In this document: positions 8,691-17,196 of the stretch, piece by piece
Layout of the letters: each line of letters begins with the position of its first letter
Position numbering within the stretch: the first letter of the stretch is position 1
DNA from: Cellulosimicrobium sp. CUA-896
Lineage (GTDB): Bacteria; Actinomycetota; Actinomycetes; Actinomycetales; Cellulomonadaceae
Reading direction: 5' to 3'
NCBI RefSeq assembly: GCF_001942335.1
Contig: NZ_MKKH01000019.1
Location: 1 to 53,566 of the forward strand
DNA: 53,566 nt
Translations under genes and position numbers: made by a program
The notes under the pieces: generated by a model
Seen by the model: only the letters and a program-made list of their open reading frames with translations
Databases searched by the model: none
Told to the model about the DNA's origin: nothing

Positions 8691-10765
8691 ATGTCCACGT
8701 CACCGGTCTCGTCCCGCCCGTCCGCCCCCGCGCCCACCTCGACCCTGCTCTCGGCCGACGCGATCCTCGACGCGCTCGACCCCGACCAGCGCGACGTCGC
8801 GCTCGCGCTCCACGGGCCGGTGTGCGTCCTCGCGGGCGCCGGCACGGGCAAGACGCGGGCGATCACGCACCGCATCGCGTACGGGGTGCGCACGGGCGCG
8901 TACACGCCGACGTCGGTGCTCGCGGTGACGTTCACCGCCCGGGCGGCGGGGGAGATGCGCACCCGGCTGCGCGAGCTCGGCGCCACGGGCGTCCAGGCGC
9001 GCACGTTCCACGCCGCGGCGCTGCGCCAGCTCGGGTACTTCTGGCCGAAGGTGGTGGGCGGCGCGTCGCCCCGCATCCTCGAGCACAAGGCGTCGGCCGT
9101 CGCCGAGGCGGCACGGCGCCTCGGCGTCGGCGTGGACCGGGTCGCGGTGCGCGACCTGTCCTCGGAGGTCGAGTGGGCGAAGGTCTCGCTCGTCACGGCC
9201 GACGACTACGTGCGGGCGTGCGCCGCGATCGACCGCGACCCGCCGGCGGGCTACGACCACCAGACCGTCGCGCGGCTCATCACGGCGTACGAGGACGTCA
9301 AGACCGAGCGCTCCGTCATCGACTTCGAGGACGTGCTCCTCATGCTGGGCGACATGCTCGCGACGCAGGGGCGCGTCGCGGACGAGGTGCGGCGCCAGTA
9401 CCGCCACTTCGTGGTCGACGAGTACCAGGACGTCTCGCCCCTCCAGCAGTTCGTGCTCGACCAGTGGCTCGGGGGACGCGACGAGCTGTGCGTGGTCGGC
9501 GACCCGTCGCAGACGATCTACTCCTTCACGGGCGCCACGCCGCACCACCTCCTGACGTTCTCCCGCACGCATCCCGGCGCCCAGGTCGTCCGGCTCGTGC
9601 GCGACTACCGCTCGACGCCGCAGGTGGTCCACCTCGCCAACCAGCTCCTCGCCCGAGCCGGTCGCGCCGGCGGTGCGCACCAGGCGCTCGAGCTCGTCGC
9701 GCAGCGACCGGCCGGTCCGCCCGTCTCCTTCACGGCGTACGACGACGACGACGCGGAGGCGAAGGGCATCGCCGAGCGCGTCGGGCGGCTGCTCGCCGCC
9801 GGGACGCGGGCGAGCGAGATCGCCGTCCTGTACCGCACGAACGCGCAGTCCGAGGCGTTCGAGTCGGCGCTCGCGGACGCAGGCATCGGCTACCTCGTGC
9901 GCGGCGGCGAGCGCTTCTTCCAGCGCAAGGAGGTGCGCGACGCGATCGTGCTGCTGCGGGGGGCCGCGCGCTCGGCCGACCCGGACGTCCCGATGCCGGA
10001 GACGGTGCGCGACGTGCTCGCCGCGGCCGGCTGGGCCCCCGAGCCGCCGGCCGCACGGGGTGCGGCGCGCGAGCGCTGGGAGTCGATGCAGGCGCTCGTC
10101 GCCCTGGCGGACGACCTCGCGGGGGCGGCGCGGGCGCTGGGAGCCGACGCCACGACCCTCCCGGCGTTCGTCGCGGAGCTCGAGGAGCGCGCGGCGGCGC
10201 AGCACGCCCCGACCGTGGAGGGCGTGACCCTCGCCTCCCTGCACGCCGCGAAGGGCCTCGAGTGGGACGCCGTCTTCCTCGCGGGGATGAGCGAGGGGCT
10301 CATGCCGATCTCGCTGGCCGAGACGGACGAGGCGGTCGCAGAGGAACGCCGGCTCCTCTACGTCGCATCACGCGCGCCCGCGAGCACCTCGAGGTCTCGT
10401 TCGCGCGCTCGCGCAACCCGGGCGGCCGGGCGACGCGGCGCCGCACCCGGTTCCTCGACGGGTTGTGGCCCGACGACCCGTCCTCGTCCCGCGGCCGTCG
10501 CCCGCGACCGGGGCAGGCGCGGGTGCAGCTCTCCGGCGAGTACGACCGCGAGCTGTTCGACCGCCTGCGCGAGTGGCGGCTGCAGGTGGCGCAGGAGACG
10601 GACAAGCCGGCGTTCACGGTGCTCGTCGACGCGACGCTCGCCGCCATCGCGGAGACCCGCCCCCGCACCGTCGCGGAGCTCGCGCGCATCAACGGCCTCG
10701 GGCCGGCGAAGATCGAGCGGTACGGCGAGACGCTCCTCGACATCGTCGCCCGGGCGGGCTCCTGA
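8691..10765 (+). CDS. uvrD2: UvrD2-like superfamily 1 DNA helicase with HRDC domain (one frameshift)
   Basis: ATP-dependent 3'-5' DNA helicase, about 691 aa once repaired; mycobacterial UvrD2 is 700 aa and essential. Motifs: GAGTGKT (about 48-54), VTFTARAAGEM, DEYQDVS (from residue 243), VGDPSQTIYSFTGA, HAAKGLEWDAVFLAGM and ERRLLYVA. One G is missing between 10366 and 10367, inside the LLYVAITRAREHLEVSF motif; after it the reading continues to the stop at 10763-10765. An HRDC domain fills the last 75 residues (LFDRLREWR to INGLGPAKIERYG). Mycobacterial UvrD2 joins helicase and HRDC by a tetracysteine motif; no cysteine is seen in the linker here. An in-frame GTG three bases upstream is an alternative start. 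Its position between mrx1 and whiB7 matches Rv3198c. Confidence 0.92.
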
Positions 10766-10822
10766 CGACCGCCCGGCCGGCGCCCCGGACGGAGCCGGGA
10801 GACGTCGTCCGAAGAAGTCTCG

Positions 10823-10860
10823 TAAATATGTTGTGCGCCGTCCGAGGGGCGGCATATGGT
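10823..10860 (+). promoter_or_regulatory. whiB7 promoter with WhiB7-type AT-rich element
   Basis: TAAATAT (10823-10829) touches a -35 TTGTGC (10831-10836); after an 18-bp spacer comes a -10 TATGGT (10855-10860). An AT-rich stretch just upstream of -35 is the known signature of promoters activated by WhiB7 with the principal sigma factor, including whiB7 itself. It is the only AT-rich patch in this GC-rich intergenic region. Predicted transcription start is about 10866, leaving a leader of roughly 390 nt. Confidence 0.7.
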
Positions 10861-10872
10861 CATCGAGTCCTG

Positions 10873-10935
10873 ATGGAGTGGGGCGCGCCGAGAGGCGGGT
10901 CCTCGAACGGAGAGAGGGGGTGGGTGCCGAGATGA
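10873..10935 (+). CDS. Possible leader peptide uORF 1 of whiB7 (20 codons)
   Basis: A 20-codon reading frame (begins MEWGAPRGG, ends RGWVPR) starts about six bases after the predicted transcription start, so it could be read from a nearly leaderless 5' end. Its stop overlaps the ATG of the next leader frame in an ATGA. Known whiB7 leaders contain translated uORFs that sense ribosome stalling; whether this one is translated is inference. Confidence 0.3.
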   Translation: MEWGAPRGGSSNGERGWVPR

Positions 10936-11084
10936 AGAACCAGATCGTGATGACGAGCCTGCTGGATCTCGCGGTCGCGACCGCGGCCACGCCAGGAGGG
11001 CTCCGTTTCCGTGTGCGTGCGCACGGGGGCGCCTTCGTCAACCGCCCCGCACCCGGCTCCGCTCCCAGGACGTCTCCGGTCTGA
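10932..11084 (+). CDS. Possible leader peptide uORF 2 of whiB7 (50 codons)
   Basis: A 50-codon frame beginning MKNQIVMTSLLDL, preceded by a purine-rich GGAGAGAGG about 16 bases before the ATG. It ends 18 bases before the terminator-like hairpin at 11102, a position suited to attenuation control by ribosome occupancy. Nothing in the peptide resembles a known protein. It may be coupled to uORF 1 through the ATGA overlap. Confidence 0.4.
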   Translation: MKNQIVMTSLLDLAVATAATPGGLRFRVRAHGGAFVNRPAPGSAPRTSPV

Positions 11085-11101
11085 TCGACCGGCAGCTTCC
11101 A

Positions 11102-11140
11102 GGCCGCGGAGTCCATCTGGGACCCGCGGCCTTCGTGTCT
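11102..11140 (+). terminator. whiB7 leader attenuator hairpin
   Basis: Arms GGCCGCGG (11102-11109) and CCGCGGCC (11124-11131) enclose a second stem GTCC/GGAC (11111-11114 with 11120-11123) and a five-base loop, followed by the T-rich TTCGTGTCTT. It lies between the leader uORFs and the whiB7 start, as expected for the attenuator described for whiB7 in other actinobacteria. Antibiotic-induced ribosome stalling would be expected to disfavour this hairpin and let transcription reach whiB7. Confidence 0.65.
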
Positions 11141-11259
11141 TCCGGCACGACTGTCGATGAGGATCACCGGTGGTTCCCGTCTCCACCGACGGGACCGCTG
11201 TCCTCGGGGTCCTGTGACGACGACGTTCACACCACGACAGGACATCACTGGAGGACATC

Positions 11260-11702
11260 GTGCGGCTCACCGCGCTGCTCGACAACATCACGGCCCAGGG
11301 CGGATCCGGCCCCTGGGCGCCGCACCAACCCGCCACGCCGCTGGGCGAGAAGGACGCCGCCGAGTTCGACCGTCTCGTCGCGGGCCTCCTGCCGTGCCGC
11401 AGCAACGACCCCGAGCTCTGGTTCGCGGAGCGCGCCGCCGAGGTCGAGCAGGCCAAGGCCCTGTGCCGCACCTGCCCGCTCGTCGAGGGCTGTCTCGCCG
11501 GCGCGTCGAGCGCCGGGAGCCCTGGGGCGTCTGGGGCGGCGAGGTCTTCGTCGACGGGGTCGTCGTCGCGCGCAAGCGCGGCCGGGGCCGTCCGAGCAAG
11601 GCCGAGGTGCTCGCCCGCCAGGCGGAGGAAGCGGCCCGCCAGGCGGATCGTCAGGCGGACCGGACGGGCGACGAGGCGTCAGCCTCGGCCCCGGCCGCCT
11701 GA
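11260..11702 (+). CDS. whiB7: WhiB7 Fe-S transcriptional activator with AT-hook (one frameshift)
   Basis: Master activator of intrinsic antibiotic resistance and redox adaptation, acting with the principal sigma factor. The four cluster cysteines are Cys46, Cys69, Cys72 and Cys78 (CRTCPLVEGC). A GVWGG turn and a C-terminal AT-hook KRGRGRPSKAE follow, the feature that separates WhiB7 from other WhiB proteins. One C is missing between 11505 and 11506 (CLAGALERREPWGVWGG is restored by adding it). Repaired length is 147 aa, longer than mycobacterial WhiB7 (92 aa) because of an Ala/Gln/Asp-rich tail. The GTG start is preceded by a GGAGGAC ribosome binding site. It lies directly downstream of uvrD2 as in Rv3197A, and its 3' end overlaps the convergent ThiF-like gene by 24 bases. 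Confidence 0.93.
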
Positions 11703-12776
11703 GGTGCGGGCCGCCAGCGGCGTCCCGTCGGGGGCGGCGCTCGCCGGTCCGGCGCATCCGCACCGGGGGTGGCGGGACGTCCCGCGCAACCGCGGCACGG
11801 CATCGGGAGCAGGGATCTCGAGGCACGCCGCGGTGGTGCGCGGGACGGTCCCGTCGAGGGCGGCCAGCACCTGCGCGGCCGCGAGGGACGCGGCGGCACC
11901 CGCCAGCACGGACTCCTCGTGCTGCGGGGCGGCGAGCTCGCGCAGCTGGCGCGCGACCTGGGGCCAGCACGGGTCGACGTCCGCACGGTGCAGGTCCACG
12001 CACGTCAGGCACGGGTCGAGGCCCGGGCGCACGAACGGGCCGACGACCACGTCGGCCTCGCGCACGACCACGGAGAGATGGGCGACGCCGTCGCCCACGA
12101 GCTCTCGCACGCGGGCCGGGTCCGCCGCGTGGTGCTCGACGACGACCACCACGTCCGGCGGCTCGGCGGCCGCACCGGCCCTCCGCGCGGACGCGGCCGC
12201 GGCACCGGTCCGCACGTCGGGCGAGATCTCATCGATCGCCCGGGCGAGCGCCGTCTCGCGGGGCGCCCCGACGTCACGGACGCGGTAGGCGCCCAGGCCC
12301 ACGTCCGTCACCAGCACCGGCGACGGGTCGTGCAGGCCGACCGATCCCACGCCCGCGGTCGCGAGCGTCGTCGCGAGCGTCGCCCCGAGCCGTCCCAGTC
12401 CCACCACCGCGACCGCCGACCTCGCGCGAGCGGCGAGAACACGGTGCCCGGCTCCGTCAGGCCGCAGCGCCGCCAGCACCCCGAGATCGGCCTCGCCCCC
12501 GCCGGGAGCGGTCGTCGTCGCGCGCCGTGGCGGGGCGGGCACGAGGAGGAGGGCGTCCTCGAGCACCTGCACGAGCCTCGCACGCCGCTCCGCGGGGACG
12601 GCGGGGTGCTCGGAGGCGGCCCTGACGGGGCCGGACACCGTGCGCAGCCACGCCTCCTCCGCGGCGTCCAGCCCGACGAGCCGCACCGCCCAGCGCGGGT
12701 CGGTGCCGTACTGGACCTCACCGGGCGCGCGTCGCAGCACGGGGGTCGAGGGACGCAGGACGCGTCGTCCGGGCAC
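11679..12776 (-). CDS. ThiF/E1-like adenylyltransferase-fold protein
   Basis: A 365-aa protein with the ThiF/MoeB/E1 nucleotide-binding fold. A Rossmann strand AVAVVGLGRLGATLA (GxGxxG) lies mid-protein, then CLTCVDLHRADVDPCWP and a C-terminal HPRCGC; these cysteine pairs resemble the structural zinc site of the family. It could adenylate a ubiquitin-like or peptide C-terminus or be an inactive relative; the first 110 residues match nothing I recognise. The GTG start has an AGGAGG ribosome binding site four bases upstream. Similar genes commonly follow whiB7 in related actinobacteria (recollection). No ubiquitin-like sulfur carrier gene is adjacent, so the partner is unknown. Confidence 0.7.
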   Translation of the reverse strand: MPGRRVLRPSTPVLRRAPGEVQYGTDPRWAVRLVGLDAAEEAWLRTVSGPVRAASEHPAVPAERRARLVQVLEDALLLVPAPPRRATTTAPGGGEADLGVLAALRPDGAGHRVLAARARSAVAVVGLGRLGATLATTLATAGVGSVGLHDPSPVLVTDVGLGAYRVRDVGAPRETALARAIDEISPDVRTGAAAASARRAGAAAEPPDVVVVVEHHAADPARVRELVGDGVAHLSVVVREADVVVGPFVRPGLDPCLTCVDLHRADVDPCWPQVARQLRELAAPQHEESVLAGAAASLAAAQVLAALDGTVPRTTAACLEIPAPDAVPRLRGTSRHPRCGCAGPASAAPDGTPLAARTSGGRGRG

Positions 12777-12993
12777 GGTTCCTCCTGGGTCGCCGGTCGG
12801 GCCCGCTCGGGCCGCAGCGCCAGCGTGGCACGCCGCCGGACGCACGACCGCGTCGTCCACAGGGGCACCCGGCACGGCCGAGGATGACGATCCCTTGACC
12901 CGGTTTCGCCCGAAGCCGGCGTGGCGCCCCGGCATGTCGGCGCCGTGACCGGCACCGACGGCGTGGGGACTGCCGTCCCGTGCCAAGAACCAG

Positions 12994-12999
12994 TACGGT
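12994..12999 (+). promoter_or_regulatory. -10 element, leaderless promoter for the YgjP-like gene
   Basis: TACGGT, then six bases, then the GTG start at 13006. This is the same sequence and spacing as in front of nudC. Confidence 0.55.
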
Positions 13000-13005
13000 C
13001 TTGGC

Positions 13006-13624
13006 GTGGTCCGAGAGACGGTCGTGGAGGTCCGGCGCAGCCGCCGGCGCAAGAGCACCGTGAGCGCGTACCGCGACGGGGACCGGACGATCATCGCCAT
13101 CCCGGCCCGGTTCACGCGCGCGCAGGAGCGCGAGTGGGTGCAGCGCATGCTGGACCGCCTCGCCGACTCCGAGCGTCGCCGCCGGCCGTCCGACGACCAG
13201 CTCGCCCGGCGCGCGGCCGAGCTCTCGGACAAGTACCTCGACGGGCGTGCCCGTCCGACGAGCGTGCGCTGGGCCGCCAACCAGGACCGGCGCTGGGGCT
13301 CGTGCACCCTCGTCGACGGGTCGATCCGCATCTCGACGCGGGTGCGCGGCATGCCCGGGTGGGTGCTCGACTACGTCCTGCTGCACGAGCTCGCGCACCT
13401 GCTGCACGCCGGCCACGGCCCGGACTTCTGGCGTCTCCTGGACGCCTACCCCCGCACGGAGCGCGCGCGGCTTCCTCGAGGGCGTGTCGTTCGCCCGCGA
13501 CACGGCCGCGGGCGCGGCCGGCCCCGGGCCGGCCGACGCCGAGCAGGACGTCACCGACGACGACGTGGACGACGTCGTCGGCACGGACGACGAGGCCGAC
13601 GGCCCGGGGCGTCCGCCCGGTTAG
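13006..13624 (+). CDS. YgjP-like (DUF45/M48-type) metallopeptidase, frameshifted near its C-terminus
   Basis: Zinc peptidase-like protein of the YgjP/WLM group. The zinc motif HELAHLLHAGHGPDFW contains HExxH and the downstream His. The upstream SVRWAANQDRRWGSC is the other conserved YgjP block. The frame breaks at about 13467 in a CGCGCG run (two bases missing or one extra); the reading then continues as GFLEGVSFARD to TAG 13622-13624. Repaired length is about 206 aa with an acidic Asp-rich tail. The substrate is unknown. Its stop shares the TTAG with the convergent DUF2342 gene. Confidence 0.82.
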
Positions 13625-15129
13625 GCCGACGGCCCGGGGCGCTCGCCGCCGCCCTCGTCCTCGCCGTCGGGGCGGTCCTCGCCGTCGCCCGCGGTGCGGA
13701 AGATCTCCTCGAGCGCCCTGTCGACGTCCGCCTCCTCGGCCCGCGCCGCCTCGCGTCGGGCACGGTAGCCCGCGGGGTCGTCGAGGTCGGTCGCGTCGGG
13801 CAGCAGGTCGGGGTGGTCCCAGACGCCGTCGCGCCCGTCGGGCCCGGACTGCGCGGCGATGAGCGCCCACAGCGCCGCCGCGTCGCGCGAGCGTCGAGGA
13901 CGCAGCTCGAGCCCGACGAGGGACGCGAACGTGTGCTCGGCCGGACCGCCCGCCGCACGTCGGCGGCGCAGCATCTCGCGCAACGGCACCGCGTGCGGCA
14001 GGTGGGGGAGCGCCGCGGTCGCGGTCACCTCGTCCACCCAGCCCTCGACGAGCGCCAGGGTCGTCTCGAGGCGCAGGAGCGTCGCCTGCTGCTCAGGCGT
14101 GTTCTGCAGGCCGAACACGCCTCCGGACAGCGCACGCTGGAGCGCCGCCGTGTCCGTCGGGTCGACGTCGGTGAGCTGGGACTCGAGCGCGTCCAGGTCG
14201 ATCGTGATGCCGCGCGCGTACGCGTCGACGAGCCCGAGCAGGTGCCCGCGGAGCCACGCCACGTGCGTGAAGAGCCGCGCGTGCGCGGCCTCGCGCAGCG
14301 CGAGGAAGTGCCGGACCTCCTCCGCCGGCGCGTCCAGCCCCTCGGAGAACGCGGCGACGTTGGTCGGCAGGAGCACGGTCGCCGGCTCGTCGAGGAGCGG
14401 GAGCCCGACGTCGGTCGCGCCGAAGACCTCGCGCGAGAGCGTCCCGGCCGCCTGCCCCACCTGCATGCCGAAGACGGCGGACCCCAGCCGGCGCATGAGG
14501 GCGGCCGGGTCACCGCCGAGCCCGGCCCCGGGCAGTCCGGGGAGCGCGAAACCGACGGGCGGCGCCACCTCGTCGCCCGCCTCGCCGCCCAGGTCGCCGA
14601 GCTGGTCGCGCAGCACCGTGGCGAGCGCGTCGGCCACGGACGCCGCGACGGGGGCGACGAGCGCGTTCCACGCCGGCAGTGTCCGCTCGACCCACTCCGA
14701 CCGGCTCCACGCGTGCGCGCGGCCGCCGGACGGCGGCAGGTCGGTGACCACGTCGAGCCACAGCTCCGCGACCGACAGGGCCTGGGTCGCGTCGCGCAGC
14801 TGCCCGCCCGTCACGGTCGGGTCGCCCTCCGCCACGGCGACCTGGCGCGCGACGTCGTGCGAGACGTCCGTGTTGACCGGGCCGTCCGTCGGGGTCGCCA
14901 GCAGGCGCTGCACCTGCGCGAGGACGTGCTGGAACAGCTGCGGGTCCGCCGCCGCGGGACCGCCCGCCGCGGCGAGCGCCTGCGGGTCGAACCCCCGCGC
15001 GCGCAGCTCGCGCAGCGCCTCGTCGGCGTCCGCGCCGAGCATCGACCGGAGCAGCTCCTCGAAGCCGCGGTCGGCCCCGCCGGCGTCGTCGGGGCCGGGC
15101 GTGCGGTCGTCGGGGGGCAGGCTGCTCAT
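13621..15129 (-). CDS. DUF2342 zinc-dependent metalloprotease-like protein
   Basis: A 502-aa soluble protein of the actinobacterial DUF2342 family (Rv3195 position), predicted to be a zinc metalloprotease of unknown substrate. The likely metal region is FLALREAAHARLFTHVAWL with His283 and His289. The N-terminus is low-complexity (SSLPPDDRTPGPDD) before a helical FEELLRSMLG segment. The ATG at 15129 has a GAGGAG eight bases upstream; the in-frame ATG further up has no such signal. It is divergent from the YlbL-like protease and convergent with the YgjP-like peptidase, so three protease-like genes cluster here. Confidence 0.82.
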   Translation of the reverse strand: MSSLPPDDRTPGPDDAGGADRGFEELLRSMLGADADEALRELRARGFDPQALAAAGGPAAADPQLFQHVLAQVQRLLATPTDGPVNTDVSHDVARQVAVAEGDPTVTGGQLRDATQALSVAELWLDVVTDLPPSGGRAHAWSRSEWVERTLPAWNALVAPVAASVADALATVLRDQLGDLGGEAGDEVAPPVGFALPGLPGAGLGGDPAALMRRLGSAVFGMQVGQAAGTLSREVFGATDVGLPLLDEPATVLLPTNVAAFSEGLDAPAEEVRHFLALREAAHARLFTHVAWLRGHLLGLVDAYARGITIDLDALESQLTDVDPTDTAALQRALSGGVFGLQNTPEQQATLLRLETTLALVEGWVDEVTATAALPHLPHAVPLREMLRRRRAAGGPAEHTFASLVGLELRPRRSRDAAALWALIAAQSGPDGRDGVWDHPDLLPDATDLDDPAGYRARREAARAEEADVDRALEEIFRTAGDGEDRPDGEDEGGGERPGPSA

Positions 15130-15282
15130 GGGAGAACTCCTCACGGTGGCGTCGGGTTTCACCGTAACCACGATCGCTGCGCCGCAGCGGGTCCGGGCGG
15201 CCTCCGCGCCGCGGGTTCGCTCACGGCGCAGCGCGCCGGGGCGTCCTCGGCGGGCGTCCGGGAAGATCCCAGGATCGTCGGG

Positions 15283-15288
15283 GATGAT
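15283..15288 (+). promoter_or_regulatory. Possible -10 element, leaderless promoter for the YlbL-like gene
   Basis: GATGAT followed by six bases and the GTG at 15295. Spacing is the same as at nudC, but the first base departs from TAnnnT. Confidence 0.4.
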
Positions 15289-15294
15289 GGGCAG

Positions 15295-16401
15295 GTGACC
15301 GAACGCCCGTCCTTCGACGACCTCCTGACCGAGGAGGAGCCCGCACCCCTCGTCACCCGGCGCTCCGTGACGTTCGGCGTCTCGCTGCTCGCCACGACGC
15401 TGCTCGTGGCGGGCCTCGCGGTGCTGCCCGCGCCCTACGCGGTGCGCGCGCCCGGACCGACGGAGGACACGCTGGGCGAGCAGGACGGCCGGCCGCTCAT
15501 CTCCGTCAGCGGGGCGGAGACCTACGACTCCACGGGCGAGCTGCGGCTGACGACGGTGTCCGTCGCCGGCGGGCCGGGCTACCCGGTGAACCTGGCGCAG
15601 GTCGTGCAGGGCTGGCTCGCGGGCTCGCGCTCGGTGCGCCCCGTCGAGGAGGTGTTCCCCCGCGACCGCTCCAAGGAGGAGACGGAGGAGCAGAGCCAGG
15701 CGGAGATGATCAGCTCGCAGGAGAACGCGACCGTGGCCGCGCTCACGGAGCTCGGCTACGACGTCCCGGCGACGCTGACCGTGCAGGGGACGAGCCCGGG
15801 GACCGGGGCGGAGGGCGTGGTCGAGCCGGGCGACGTCATCGTCTCCCTCGACGGCGACGCGGTGCCGACGTACGCCGACCTCATCGCCGGGCTCGAGGAC
15901 GTGCCGCCCGGCGACGACGTGACGCTCGGCGTGGTGCGGGACGGCGAGGAGACCGACCTCACGGTGACGACGAGCGACGGCGGCGACACCGCGCTGCTCG
16001 GCGTCTTCATCGACCCCGCGTTCGACTTCCCCGTCGACGTGACGATCCAGATCGACGACATCGGCGGTCCGAGCGCGGGGATGATGTTCGCGCTGGGCAT
16101 CGTCGACCAGCTCACGCCCGAGGACGAGGCGGACGGCGTGTCGATCGCCGGGACGGGGACGATGAGCGTGGAGGGCGACGTCGGCCCGATCGGCGGGATC
16201 CAGCAGAAGCTCTACGGTGCCGTGCGCGACGGTGCGACGTGGTTCCTCGCGCCCGCGGGCAACTGCCCGGAGGTCGCGGGGAACGTCCCGGAGGGCCTCG
16301 ACGTCGTGCGCGTGGCGACCCTGGGCGAGGCGCGCGACGCCATGACGGCGATCGGCGCGGGGCAGGGCGACACCCTGCCCACGTGCGAGACGGCCGCGTG
16401 A
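15295..16401 (+). CDS. YlbL-like membrane-anchored PDZ-Lon protease
   Basis: A 368-aa secreted or membrane-tethered serine protease combining PDZ and Lon-type catalytic domains (YlbL of Bacillus, Rv3194c of M. tuberculosis). One transmembrane segment lies at about residues 25-45 (FGVSLLATTLLVAGLAVL). The PDZ domain spans roughly 155-230 (GVVEPGDVIVSLDGDAV). The Ser-Lys dyad is Ser260 in GGPSAGMMFALG and Lys305 in GGIQQKLYGA. Length is normal and the frame is intact. It lies beside the UPF0182 gene as in mycobacteria. In Bacillus, YlbL is linked to clearance of a cell-division inhibitor after DNA damage; whether that applies here is unknown. Confidence 0.9.
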   Translation: MTERPSFDDLLTEEEPAPLVTRRSVTFGVSLLATTLLVAGLAVLPAPYAVRAPGPTEDTLGEQDGRPLISVSGAETYDSTGELRLTTVSVAGGPGYPVNLAQVVQGWLAGSRSVRPVEEVFPRDRSKEETEEQSQAEMISSQENATVAALTELGYDVPATLTVQGTSPGTGAEGVVEPGDVIVSLDGDAVPTYADLIAGLEDVPPGDDVTLGVVRDGEETDLTVTTSDGGDTALLGVFIDPAFDFPVDVTIQIDDIGGPSAGMMFALGIVDQLTPEDEADGVSIAGTGTMSVEGDVGPIGGIQQKLYGAVRDGATWFLAPAGNCPEVAGNVPEGLDVVRVATLGEARDAMTAIGAGQGDTLPTCETAA

Positions 16402-16449
16402 CGCGGCCGCCCGGGACGTCCGGGTCGCGCCCGCGCCGCGCGACCGCGC

Positions 16450-17063
16450 TCAGTCCTCGAGCGTCGCGCGCAGCGCGGTGACGAGCCCCGGGACCAGGTC
16501 GGGCCCGGACGCGACGTCGGCGGCGGCGTCGTGGGCGCGCGAGCGGACGGCGCACCACTCCGGCCGTCGCGCAGCACGCCGACCGCGACGCGCACGTCCT
16601 GGCGCTCGGGGTGGTTCGCGAGGTAGTCCAGCGCCGCGTCCTGGTCCTCGGGAACGCCCTCCTCCGCCGACGGCGGCAGCACGATGCGCTCGACGACGAG
16701 CGCCGTCCCGTCGACCGTGCCCGGCCACGCGATGCGGGCGAGCGACTCCTCGAGGTCCCCGTCGACGACGAAGCCTCCTGCTCCACGGACAGCACGTGGT
16801 GCGGGTCCGCGGGTCGCCGCGGCGAGGGCGTCGGGCGGCAGGCGGTCCGCGAGCGAGGGGTCGTCCGCGAGGGCGCGCGCGGTGCGCACGAGCGCGAAGA
16901 GCCGCGGCGGTGCGTCCCAGCCCGCGGCCGCGGCGTGCGTCTCGACCTCGTGGACCGCGAGGGCGAGTGTGCGCTGCGCGGGCGGCAGGCCCGGCCCGTC
17001 GGGCGCGTGCGTCGGGGGGACCTCGTCCGCGCCGGGGCGCGGGGCGTCGTCGGCGTTCGGCAT
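16450..17063 (-). CDS. PPA1309-family-like protein (three frameshifts)
   Basis: Soluble actinobacterial protein of unknown function, about 204 aa when repaired. It resembles the PPA1309 family usually found between the YlbL-like protease and UPF0182; this naming is from memory of that context. Recognisable blocks are LALAVHEVETHAAAAGWD, DPHHVLSVEQE, GFVVDGDLEESLARIAWPG, DALVVER-like VERIVLPPSAEE and a C-terminal SGPDLVPGLVTALRA. They lie in three frames, with breaks near 16800, 16780 and 16565. The ATG is preceded by GACGAT at a six-base distance, the leaderless layout. Breaks are likely sequence errors because each block continues the previous one. Confidence 0.6.
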
Positions 17064-17196
17064 GCGCCCATCGTCCCAGAGCGGCGACCCCCGCGGGCAT
17101 GGGAACCTTGAGGGGAGCGCGCGCGTTGTCACCGGTGGGCGAGACCCGTCGCCGCCCGCGCACGTCCGAGTCACGACGCAAAGAGGTATACCCACC

